Positions 16,383 through 24,246 of a stretch of 34,826 bases of DNA are shown piece by piece; positions within the stretch are counted from its first letter, which is position 1; every line of letters starts with the position of its first letter. The notes beneath the pieces are model-generated. The model saw only the letters and a list, made by a program, of their open reading frames with translations, did no database searches and was not told the origin of the DNA. This DNA is from CAVQBP01 sp964448105. Lineage in GTDB: Bacteria; Bacteroidota; Ignavibacteria; Ignavibacteriales; Ignavibacteriaceae. The DNA lies in assembly GCA_964448105.1 (NCBI GenBank), contig CAYUVK010000051.1:1-34826 (forward strand), read 5' to 3'. The translations under genes and the position numbers were made by a program.

Positions 16383-18221
16383 ATGAATATGAAAAGTAAT
16401 ATTAGAAATATCGCAATTATAGCTCACGTTGACCACGGTAAAACAACTTTAGTTGACCACATGTTAAAGCAAACGGGAGCTTTTAGAGATAACCAGCAAG
16501 TCGAAAAACGAATTATGGATTCCAATGCCCTGGAAAAAGAGCGGGGAATAACAATACTTGCTAAAAATTTAAGTGTAAATTATAAGAATATAAAAATAAA
16601 TATTATTGATACGCCGGGACACGCAGATTTTGGCGGCGAAGTAGAAAGAACATTAAGAATGGTTGATGGTGTTTTGCTTCTTGTTGATGCTGCTGAAGGA
16701 CCGCTTCCTCAAACAAAATTTGTTCTTAAAAAATCTCTTGATCTCGGTTTAAAGCCGATAGTTGTTATAAATAAAATTGATCGGAAAGATGCAAGACCAA
16801 ATGATGTTTTAAATGAAGTGTTTGATCTATTTGTATCACTTGGCGCTACCGAAAATCAGCTAGATTTTCCATTTGTTTATGCGATTTCAAAGCAGGGAAT
16901 TGCAAAATTAAACCTGGAGGATGAAAATAAATCTCTAACACCATTGTTTGAGATAATAATAAATAACGTTCCTGAACCCAAAGGTGAATTAAATGAACCT
17001 TTCCAGATGCTGATATCTGCCATAGATTATAATGATTATCTCGGCAGGATAGGAATAGGAAGAATTCATAATGGTTCATTAAAGATTGGAGATAATGTAG
17101 TTTTAATTACCAAGGAAGGGGAGAGAATAAATTCCAGGATAACAAAGCTTTATGCTTTTGAAAATATTAAAAGGATTGAAATAAAAAAAATATCTGCAGG
17201 AGATATCGGTGCTATTGCCGGTCTTGAAGATGTTGATATAGGCGATACTCTTACCAGCCCGGAAAAACCTGAACCTCTTCCTTTTGTTGCAATAGATGAG
17301 CCTACAATTACAATGAATTTTATGGTTAATAACTCTCCTTTTGCAGGACTGGAAGGGAAGTATGTTACAACAAGAAATATAAGCGAAAGACTATCTAAGG
17401 AATTAAAGTCTAATGTAAGCTTAAGAGTTGAAATGACTGACTCTCCAGATGTATTTAAAGTAAGCGGCAGAGGGGAATTACATCTTGCCATATTAATTGA
17501 AAATATGAGGCGTGAAGGTTATGAGCTGCAGCTAAGCAAACCGGAGGTAATCTTCAAAAAAATTGATGATGTTATCTCCGAACCGATTGAACATTTAATT
17601 ATCGATGTTCCTGAAGAATTTGTCGGAGTAGTTATTGAAAAGCTCGGTAAGCGAAAAGCTGAAATGAAAAATATGGTAACCTTTAATGAAAATACAAGAA
17701 TCGAATTCTTAATTCCATCAAGAGGACTGATTGGTTATCGTGCAGAATTTATGACGGATACAAGGGGAACAGGAATTCTGCATCATAATTTTGATGGGTA
17801 TGAACCTTACAAAGGAGATATTGTTCACAGGCAAAGAGGCGCGCTGGTTTCCATGGAAAATGGAATTGCTTCAGCTTATGCTATGTTTAAGCTGCAGGAA
17901 AGATCAGTATTCTTTATCGAAGCCGGAATAAAAGTATATGAAGGAATGGTTGTGGGAGAAAATGCAAGAAATAACGATATGCATGTTAATGTAACTAAAA
18001 CCAAGCAGCTTACAAACATGAGAGCCTCTGGTGCAGATGAAGCTATTAGACTGGAACCTCCAACTATTTTAACTCTCGAACAAGCTATTGAATGGATTAC
18101 CGATGATGAATATGTTGAAGTTACTCCACAAAGCATTAGGTTACGTAAAAGATATTTAACCGAACAGGATAGAAAGAATGCAAGATTGGCTGAGAAACAG
18201 AAAGCTGATGTTACAGTTTAA
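16383..18221 (+). CDS. typA: Translational GTPase TypA/BipA
   Basis: A ribosome-associated GTPase of the elongation factor family, involved in ribosome assembly and stress or low-temperature growth. At 612 residues it has the normal length. It shows G1 AHVDHGKTT near residue 14, the switch-I region with ERGITI, G3 DTPGHADFGGEVER near 78, and G4 NKID near 130, followed by EF-G-like domains and the BipA-specific C-terminus (for example RGALVSMENG and YVEVTPQSIRLRKR). An ATG two codons downstream is an alternative start. AAGGAT lies upstream. Confidence 0.98.
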   Translation: MNMKSNIRNIAIIAHVDHGKTTLVDHMLKQTGAFRDNQQVEKRIMDSNALEKERGITILAKNLSVNYKNIKINIIDTPGHADFGGEVERTLRMVDGVLLLVDAAEGPLPQTKFVLKKSLDLGLKPIVVINKIDRKDARPNDVLNEVFDLFVSLGATENQLDFPFVYAISKQGIAKLNLEDENKSLTPLFEIIINNVPEPKGELNEPFQMLISAIDYNDYLGRIGIGRIHNGSLKIGDNVVLITKEGERINSRITKLYAFENIKRIEIKKISAGDIGAIAGLEDVDIGDTLTSPEKPEPLPFVAIDEPTITMNFMVNNSPFAGLEGKYVTTRNISERLSKELKSNVSLRVEMTDSPDVFKVSGRGELHLAILIENMRREGYELQLSKPEVIFKKIDDVISEPIEHLIIDVPEEFVGVVIEKLGKRKAEMKNMVTFNENTRIEFLIPSRGLIGYRAEFMTDTRGTGILHHNFDGYEPYKGDIVHRQRGALVSMENGIASAYAMFKLQERSVFFIEAGIKVYEGMVVGENARNNDMHVNVTKTKQLTNMRASGADEAIRLEPPTILTLEQAIEWITDDEYVEVTPQSIRLRKRYLTEQDRKNARLAEKQKADVTV

Positions 18222-18459
18222 TTTACCATACATTTGAAAATAAATTGACATCTTAAGTATGACCTATTTCACAAATCCTTTAATAATATTCATTTCTTAT
18301 CATGAATCTTTGATTTATCGATAAAACATTTGTAGCTTTAATCAGTTCTCGAAGAGCTCTACTCTCTTACTATTCTATTGTTTTAACAGTTATACCGATA
18401 GATTCGACTATTAATGAATTAGCATCATATAATTAACTTATTCTTATTAAATAAAATAT

Positions 18460-18465
18460 AGGAGG
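18460..18465 (+). promoter_or_regulatory. Perfect Shine-Dalgarno of the DUF4242 gene
   Basis: AGGAGG five bases before the ATG is an ideal ribosome site and contrasts with the weak sites of most genes here. It suggests strong expression. The 249-base gap upstream (18222-18470) shows no other recognisable element. Confidence 0.7.
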
Positions 18466-18470
18466 TTACT

Positions 18471-18722
18471 ATGCCGTTGTTTATGGATGTACATAACAAA
18501 GTTGACGGTTTAACTGCAGAAGCCGTCGCAGAAGCACATAAGAAAGATCTGGAAGTACAAAAGAAATACGGGGTCAATTATATTAAATATTGGTACAACG
18601 AAAAAGACGGAAGAGTATTCTGTCTTTCTGAAGCTCCTGATAAAGAATCAGCTATGAAAGTACATAAAGAAGCACACGGTTTAACAGCAGATGAAATAAT
18701 TGAAGTAAAGGAAGGTTCATAA
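18471..18722 (+). CDS. DUF4242 family small protein
   Basis: An 83-residue protein with the DUF4242 pattern: a start of MPLFMDVHNKVDGLTAE, a central KYGVNYIKYWYNEKDGRVFCL, and a C-terminal AMKVHKEAHGLTADEIIEV. A Streptomyces member of this family has been described as nickel-binding, and His residues 8, 23, 63 and 66 and Cys 54 here could ligate a metal, but that is inference. It is a single-gene unit with an ideal ribosome site and a strong terminator, which suggests an abundant cytoplasmic protein. Confidence 0.88.
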   Translation: MPLFMDVHNKVDGLTAEAVAEAHKKDLEVQKKYGVNYIKYWYNEKDGRVFCLSEAPDKESAMKVHKEAHGLTADEIIEVKEGS

Positions 18723-18733
18723 TAATTTTTCCC

Positions 18734-18766
18734 GGCTGTCATTACTAATGACAGCCCTTATTTTTT
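18734..18766 (+). terminator. Rho-independent terminator of the DUF4242 gene
   Basis: A ten-base-pair GC-rich stem (GGCTGTCATT and AATGACAGCC) with a three-base loop, followed by CTTATTTTTT. It starts 12 bases after the stop codon and is the clearest terminator in the window. Confidence 0.92.
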
Positions 18767-18963
18767 ATATAAATATTTCCTCCCTCTTTTCATTGAGAAT
18801 TATTGAGCATTCAATGAAGGTATTTTATGAATATGTGAAATAATTCCAATCATATATTAACTTCTAGAGAATTAAACCTGTGCTTTAGATTTTGCTTCGC
18901 CAAGACAAATAGACTCTATCCAATAAATTCTTTAATTTAGCTATAAAAATTATGGAGAAAAAA

Positions 18964-20436
18964 ATGTCTGTCGAAGTAATAAAAGATTTAGAGCCGCAAA
19001 CTCTATGGCAAAGATTTTACGAAATCGCCCGGGTGCCCCGACCATCAAAAAAGGAAGGTAAAATTATTGAACATATGAAAAATCTTCTAAAAGATTTAAA
19101 TACTAAATTTAAAGAAGATAAGGTTGGGAATATTGTCGCAAAAATTCCTGCTACCCCTGGTAATGAAAATTCACCCACAGTTATTCTTCAAGGTCATGTT
19201 GATATGGTCTGTGAGAAAAATAAGAGCAAACAGCACGACTTTGAAAAAGACCCAATAGACCTGATTAAAAAGGATGGATGGATAACTGCTGACGGGACAA
19301 CATTGGGAAGTGACAATGGTGTTGGTGTTGCTGCTGCGCTTGCAGTTATTACAGATAAAGAAATTACCCATGGACCATTAGAAATACTTTTAACCGTTGA
19401 TGAAGAAACCGGGATGACGGGTGCCAGTAATATTAAACCCGGATTTATTACAGGGAAAATTCTTCTTAACCTGGATTCTGAAGAAGAAGGAACTTTTTAC
19501 GTAGGCTGTTCGGGCGGAATGGATACTATTGCAGAATTTAAAATAGAACTTGAGAATGTTCCTGAGAATTTTATCCCTTATGAATTATTAATAACGGGAT
19601 TAAAAGGCGGTCATTCAGGTTTGGATATAGTTTTAGGCAGAGCAAATGCTATAAAATTATTAGCAAGAACTTTAAGAAAGCTTGAACCGATTGATTTTCA
19701 TATCGTAAAAATTAATGGGGGGAGCTTGAGAAATGCTATTCCCAGGGAAGCTGAAGCTGTAATTTTAATCAAACCTGAAGATGAAACTAAAGTAAAGAAA
19801 ATCCTGGAAGATTTTAAATCTCAATTATTAAATGAATACAAGAAAACTGACGGCGGATTGGATTTTGTCTTTAAGAAATCCGGGGTAAAGCCGGCAAATG
19901 TTTTCTCCAGGTACTTCAAAAAGAAAATTATAAATACTTTATTGGCTCTTCCTCATGGAGTAATTGCAATGAGCCAGGATATTCCCGATTTAGTTGAAAC
20001 TTCTACAAACCTTGCTACAGTTTTAATGAATGACAGCACACTAAGAATTGATACAAGCCAGAGAAGTTCAATTGAAAGTGCAAAGCAATATATAGCAAAT
20101 AATGTGGGTGCTGTGTTAGAATTAGCCGGTGCAAAGGTGAAAACTTCCGATGGTTATCCAGGCTGGAAGCCGAATCTTGATTCAGAAATTTTAAAAATAT
20201 CAAAAGAAGTTTATAAGAATTTATTCAATAAAGAATCTGAAGTTAAAGCTATACATGCCGGTTTGGAAACCGGCTTATTAGGCGATAAAAATCCCGGGCT
20301 TGATATGATTTCCTTTGGTCCAACTATTACCGGCGCTCATTCTCCCGATGAAAAAGTAAATATCGAAACAGTGGGTAAATTTTATCAGCTTTTAAAAGGA
20401 ATATTAAAGCAAATTGCAGAAAAAGGTAAAAATTGA
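18964..20436 (+). CDS. pepD: Aminoacyl-histidine dipeptidase (M20 family)
   Basis: A cytoplasmic zinc dipeptidase that cleaves Xaa-His and other dipeptides. About 490 residues, normal for PepD. Family segments are LWQRFYEIARVPRPSKKE, VILQGHVDMVCEKN with the first metal His, TTLGSDNGVGVAAALA with a metal Asp, VDEETGMTGA with the catalytic Glu pair, and IHAGLETGLLG near the end. I chose the ATG at 18964 because GGAG lies six bases before it. An ATG at 18952 in the same frame has no ribosome site, and its own bases supply that GGAG. The gene stands alone. Confidence 0.94.
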   Translation: MSVEVIKDLEPQTLWQRFYEIARVPRPSKKEGKIIEHMKNLLKDLNTKFKEDKVGNIVAKIPATPGNENSPTVILQGHVDMVCEKNKSKQHDFEKDPIDLIKKDGWITADGTTLGSDNGVGVAAALAVITDKEITHGPLEILLTVDEETGMTGASNIKPGFITGKILLNLDSEEEGTFYVGCSGGMDTIAEFKIELENVPENFIPYELLITGLKGGHSGLDIVLGRANAIKLLARTLRKLEPIDFHIVKINGGSLRNAIPREAEAVILIKPEDETKVKKILEDFKSQLLNEYKKTDGGLDFVFKKSGVKPANVFSRYFKKKIINTLLALPHGVIAMSQDIPDLVETSTNLATVLMNDSTLRIDTSQRSSIESAKQYIANNVGAVLELAGAKVKTSDGYPGWKPNLDSEILKISKEVYKNLFNKESEVKAIHAGLETGLLGDKNPGLDMISFGPTITGAHSPDEKVNIETVGKFYQLLKGILKQIAEKGKN

Positions 20437-20533
20437 TCAGTCCAATTAACAAAAAAATATCTTTCTGAATTCTGAGCGATTTATAAAGAAGAAATAGAAG
20501 GTAACTAAAAAGTATTTTTTTATTCAAAATTTT

Positions 20534-20603
20534 GTCACTCTGAGCCTATCGAAGACTTACAAACGAGCAAAATGTCACACTTCGACTAGCTCAGTGTGAC
20601 ATT
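20534..20603. repeat. REP-like palindromic repeat element
   Basis: A 21-base unit of form GTCAC-x-CTGAGC-xxx-TCGAAG occurs twice in opposite orientation, at 20534-20554 and 20580-20600 (reverse strand). The second copy also sits in a ten-pair hairpin (AATGTCACAC at 20571-20580 with GTGTGACATT at 20594-20603). Similar GTCACxCTGAGC...TCGAAG sequences recur in intergenic regions of Bacteroidota and relatives, from memory. It lies in the 242-base gap between pepD and the convergent SET gene; nothing else was seen there. Confidence 0.75.
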
Positions 20604-20678
20604 CAATTACTTTTTGATCAACCTCTCTACGTTAAATAAGTAATTTAGTTAAACTGGCTTTTATCAATTCTGGTTAAT

Positions 20679-21104
20679 TTAAATTGCTTTACGGTATACA
20701 CACTTACCACAGTTGCAGTATTCATAAATTTCATCATAACCGTAATCAATGGTAAGTTCTTCACCCTTTTTTATATCGCGGTAAGCTACCAGGTATAAGC
20801 TTGCTGCATCTTTATCTATTATATCACAATTAAAATCACAATGATGATTTATATATTTTATTTTTTTTGTCATTAAAGTATCAATATAGCAATTATCATT
20901 TACCCAAAAAATATAAACATTATCTTCTTCGTTTTCTCGTCTGACACATTCTTCAGCAGATATAACTTCACCGCCTATTATCATTATAGTATTACCCTCA
21001 GGGATATCAACGGAAGTAAATAATCCGTTACCATGAATCCCGGATTCTTTTACAAATACATTGTTCTCAAGTAAATTTGCTTTAGATTCTTTCCTATCAT
21101 CCAT
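20679..21104 (-). CDS. SET-domain protein
   Basis: A 141-residue protein built almost wholly of a SET domain, the fold of lysine methyltransferases. The N-terminal SGIHGNGLFTSVDIPEG matches the SET-N strand motif. Near residue 85, YINHHCDFNCDI matches the INHSCxPN cofactor/active-site motif. GEELTIDYGYD is the second conserved block, ending with a post-SET-like CNCGKC cysteine cluster. It could methylate a lysine of some protein, with S-adenosylmethionine as donor. The substrate is unknown and no partner gene is adjacent. No ribosome site precedes the ATG. Fold assignment is firm; activity is inferred. Confidence 0.9.
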   Translation of the reverse strand: MDDRKESKANLLENNVFVKESGIHGNGLFTSVDIPEGNTIMIIGGEVISAEECVRRENEEDNVYIFWVNDNCYIDTLMTKKIKYINHHCDFNCDIIDKDAASLYLVAYRDIKKGEELTIDYGYDEIYEYCNCGKCVYRKAI

Positions 21105-21329
21105 AATTAATAAGAAATTGTGTGAGTTTAAAAAACAATTTTAAAAACAAAAGTTAAATTTAAGTTAATTTACGGAAGGATGAAAATTAATCAGCAAAAT
21201 TGTTTTCTTTTATTTACTTACCTGTCGTACTATATTATATTTTTATAATAACATAATTTTATTATGAATTAGTGAATTGTCTCATTTAATGAATTTCTTA
21301 TTTTTTTAATTTCTTAAAAAGAAATATCA

Positions 21330-22265
21330 GTGAAAATAAAACCAAAAAGTATCTGGAATTTTATCAAGGACGTTTTTGATAAATTTATTGATGATAAAGC
21401 TCCGAAGCTAGGAGCAGCATTATCATTTTATACAATTTTCTCTCTTGCCCCTTTGTTAATAATTGCCATTTCAGTTGCAGGAGCAATATTTGGAAGGAGA
21501 GCAGCTAGAGGCGAGATTGTCGGACAAATAAATTCTCTTATAGGAGAAGAAGGTGCAAGGTTGGTTCAAACTACTTTAAGAAATGCACATCTTGGTCATG
21601 AAAGCGGGATTGCATTAATAATAAGCATAGTTACATTAATTATAGGTTCAACAATCGTATTTGTCGATCTCCAGGAATCGCTCGATATGGTTTGGAAAGT
21701 AAAACCAAAACCGGGAAGAGGTATAATCAAGGGGCTTTTAAAAGACCGTATCCGTTCTTTCGCTGTTGTAATCGGGACCGGCTTTTTGCTTTTAGTATCG
21801 CTAATTGTAAGTGCCGTTATATCGGCATTGAATAATTATATAAGTGAGCAATTTTTTGAATTGCCAATCTATTATCTTCAGCTGTCTAATTTATTTGTAT
21901 CGCTTTTTGTAATATTCCTACTCTTCATGATGTTATTTAAATTTTTACCTGATGTTAATATAGAATGGAAGCATGTTTGGGTTGGAGCATTAGTTACTGC
22001 CGTTCTTTTTGTTTTAGGAAAATATCTAATCGGTTTATATTTGGGTACAAGCACTTTAAGTTCTACCTATGGAGCTGCAGGTTCATTAGTAATATTACTT
22101 TTATGGGTTTATTATTCCTCTCAGATTCTTTTCCTCGGTGCTGAGTTTACCCAGGTTTATGTAGAAAAATATGGTGAAGGAATTAAACCAAGAGAAAAAT
22201 TTATGAAATACCATGATGAGACTGCGGTAAATGAACCGGTTGATAAAATTAATGCTAATCAATAG
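21330..22265 (+). CDS. YihY/BrkB-family inner membrane protein
   Basis: A 311-residue polytopic membrane protein of the YihY (virulence factor BrkB-like) family. The signature LGAALSFYTIFSLAPLLIIAIS is near residue 27, and further hydrophobic helices occur near 88-108, 138-160, 180-207 and 230-262, giving about six in total. The C-terminal tail is hydrophilic. The start is a GTG; the 225-base gap before it holds nothing recognisable. The family was once called RNase BN by mistake and its true role is unknown. It converges with the MutS-like gene, overlapping by 11 bases at the 3' ends. Confidence 0.92.
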   Translation: MKIKPKSIWNFIKDVFDKFIDDKAPKLGAALSFYTIFSLAPLLIIAISVAGAIFGRRAARGEIVGQINSLIGEEGARLVQTTLRNAHLGHESGIALIISIVTLIIGSTIVFVDLQESLDMVWKVKPKPGRGIIKGLLKDRIRSFAVVIGTGFLLLVSLIVSAVISALNNYISEQFFELPIYYLQLSNLFVSLFVIFLLFMMLFKFLPDVNIEWKHVWVGALVTAVLFVLGKYLIGLYLGTSTLSSTYGAAGSLVILLLWVYYSSQILFLGAEFTQVYVEKYGEGIKPREKFMKYHDETAVNEPVDKINANQ

Positions 22266-24084
22266 GTAAACCTTCGATCTTCATAATTTTAAGAGCATTG
22301 GTTGTGGGGCTTGGACCTTTTATAATTTTGTATTTAAAAAACATTTTATCATCAATTATTTCTTCTTTAAAGTGATAATTATATACCCCGGGAATTTCTT
22401 TTTCCAGTTTGATTAATTCTAAATCATGTGTGGAAATTATCCCCGTTCCATTTTTGCCTGATATTGCTTTTATATAAGATTGACTTCCGACTAATCTTTC
22501 TTTGTTATTTGTTCCTTTAAAAATTTCATCTATAAGAAAAAATAGCGGGATTGGATTATCTTTATTCAATTCATTTAAAAGTTCTTTTAACCGTTTAACT
22601 TCTGCGTAAAAAAAGGATATCCCATCAACAACTGAATCAGTAATATTTATCGAAGTAAAAATTCTAAATAGACTTGTCTTTAAACTTTTTGCATTCACTA
22701 CACTTCCAGCAAATGCTAATGCCATGTTTATTCCAAGAGTTTTCAAGAAAGTACTTTTGCCGGACATATTAGAGCCGGTTATAACGATAACTTCTCCTTT
22801 TTTATTTATTTTAAAATCATTTGAAATATTATTTTGAAACGGTATTAACGGATGGGCAATACTTTCAGCTTCAAAAATATTTCCGGGGGCATATTGCAGG
22901 TTATTTATTTCAGGGAATGTATATTCCGGGTTTAAATATCCAAAATTGGCAATAGATATTAATGCTTCAAGATTATACCATGTTTCCAGCCAAACCGGCA
23001 TTTGCCGGGAAAGTTCTAATTTAATTTTTTCAAGCTTATATGCCTGAAAAAAATCACAAGGAAATAATGAATTAAACAAAAGCCGGGTTAATGGATTCTT
23101 TTGAAAACTTGTCCAAAAGATGAGCCTATCAATTTTTTTAAAATAAGCAGATGGAGATTTATCACTATTTATAAATGATGAGCAGAAATTTTTAAGATAA
23201 TGGTTTTTCCTGTATTGATATTCTTCCAGGAATTTTAAAATTGCATAAAATTTTCCTATTTCTTCTTCAAAGATTAGCAACTTATCATAAAGGTCTTCGA
23301 TAAGTTTTGAATTTGTGAAGTAAATAAAAAGCAATAACAAAGAAGTGATCGGCCACAATGAATTTATAATTCCAAATACTGCAAGTAGAATAAATATTAT
23401 ATTTAACGGGAAAACGAAAGATAAAACAATTAATATCTTTTTTAACGGGTTTATGTTTTTTCCTTTCAACATCCATTCTAAAAGCTTTCCACCATGCAAA
23501 ACTTTTTTTGTAATTAAATTTGAATTCAGCTGCAGTTTTTCTCTGAATTTTTTTAAGGGAATTAATTCTTTAATAATATTTTGCCTGGAAATTATATCAT
23601 TCAAAGATGGTTGTTTAGCTGTTAACCATTCTAATAACTTATGCCCCCCCTCAATAGTAACAGAGGAGTCTATTAACCTATGAATAGAATATTCACCTGA
23701 AATATTTAGATCAAATTCAAACGGGTGTGATTTATTTTGATGTGCTATTTTTTCAGTTGGAAGATTTTGCCAGTCAATATTTATTCTTGAAAGATTTGTT
23801 GATTTTATATCAATCCAAATTTTTTGTTTTTTTATTCCTTGGTCTATTCCATTATGGAATTTTGTGAGTATTCCAAAGGTTAATAAGAAGAGTATTAAGA
23901 TAATAATTACAGGTAATGTTGTTAAATAAAAAAAGGAAATAAGAAAAATAATTATTCCTGTTAAAAGGATTATAGCTTTTACGGTTCCCAGGTTTCTACT
24001 TTTCTTTTCAAGTTTTATTAATCTTGCTTGAAATCTCTTTATTTGTGATTCAATTTCCAGGACGCGGGATTTTTGTAAACTCAT
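22255..24084 (-). CDS. Membrane-anchored MutS-family ATPase
   Basis: A 609-residue protein with a complete C-terminal MutS ATPase: Walker A TGSNMSGKST near residue 436, an NITDSVVDGISFFYAEV segment matching the family's signature loop near 480, Walker B FFLIDEIFKGTN near 515 and STHDLEL near 551. Unlike MutS or MutS2 it has hydrophobic segments at about 36-74 (two helices) and about 217-257 (two more) and lacks the mismatch-recognition and Smr domains. A basic N-terminal coiled stretch precedes them. It is probably an integral membrane protein with the ATPase on the cytoplasmic side. Such proteins are often mislabelled as DNA mismatch repair proteins. The function is unknown. Confidence 0.88.
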   Translation of the reverse strand: MSLQKSRVLEIESQIKRFQARLIKLEKKSRNLGTVKAIILLTGIIIFLISFFYLTTLPVIIILILFLLTFGILTKFHNGIDQGIKKQKIWIDIKSTNLSRINIDWQNLPTEKIAHQNKSHPFEFDLNISGEYSIHRLIDSSVTIEGGHKLLEWLTAKQPSLNDIISRQNIIKELIPLKKFREKLQLNSNLITKKVLHGGKLLEWMLKGKNINPLKKILIVLSFVFPLNIIFILLAVFGIINSLWPITSLLLLFIYFTNSKLIEDLYDKLLIFEEEIGKFYAILKFLEEYQYRKNHYLKNFCSSFINSDKSPSAYFKKIDRLIFWTSFQKNPLTRLLFNSLFPCDFFQAYKLEKIKLELSRQMPVWLETWYNLEALISIANFGYLNPEYTFPEINNLQYAPGNIFEAESIAHPLIPFQNNISNDFKINKKGEVIVITGSNMSGKSTFLKTLGINMALAFAGSVVNAKSLKTSLFRIFTSINITDSVVDGISFFYAEVKRLKELLNELNKDNPIPLFFLIDEIFKGTNNKERLVGSQSYIKAISGKNGTGIISTHDLELIKLEKEIPGVYNYHFKEEIIDDKMFFKYKIIKGPSPTTNALKIMKIEGLPID

Positions 24085-24161
24085 TTTTATAAATGAAATG
24101 TGATGAAATTATTATTCAAATATAAATTTATTTTTGAAGAATTATTGGTTTAAAATAAAAA

Positions 24162-24191
24162 ACCCGGCTTTTAAGGGGGATAAAGCCGGGT
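24162..24191 (-). terminator. Rho-independent terminator of the multiheme cytochrome
   Basis: A ten-pair stem (ACCCGGCTTT and AAAGCCGGGT) with a ten-base loop. Read on the minus strand it is followed by TTTTTTATTTT. It lies about 56 bases after the cytochrome stop codon. Confidence 0.88.
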
Positions 24192-24246
24192 CATTATTAA
24201 AAAGATGGTAACCTGTCCTGCCTATGGCTTAGACAAGTAAAGAAGA

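Noticed and set aside
18784..18820. CATTGA...TCAATG inverted repeat upstream of pepD
   Set aside because: The arms are only six bases, AT-rich and widely spaced, and are easily explained by base composition.
22255..24084. Classical MutS or MutS2 mismatch protein
   Set aside because: The recognition domains and the Smr domain are absent and hydrophobic segments are present instead.
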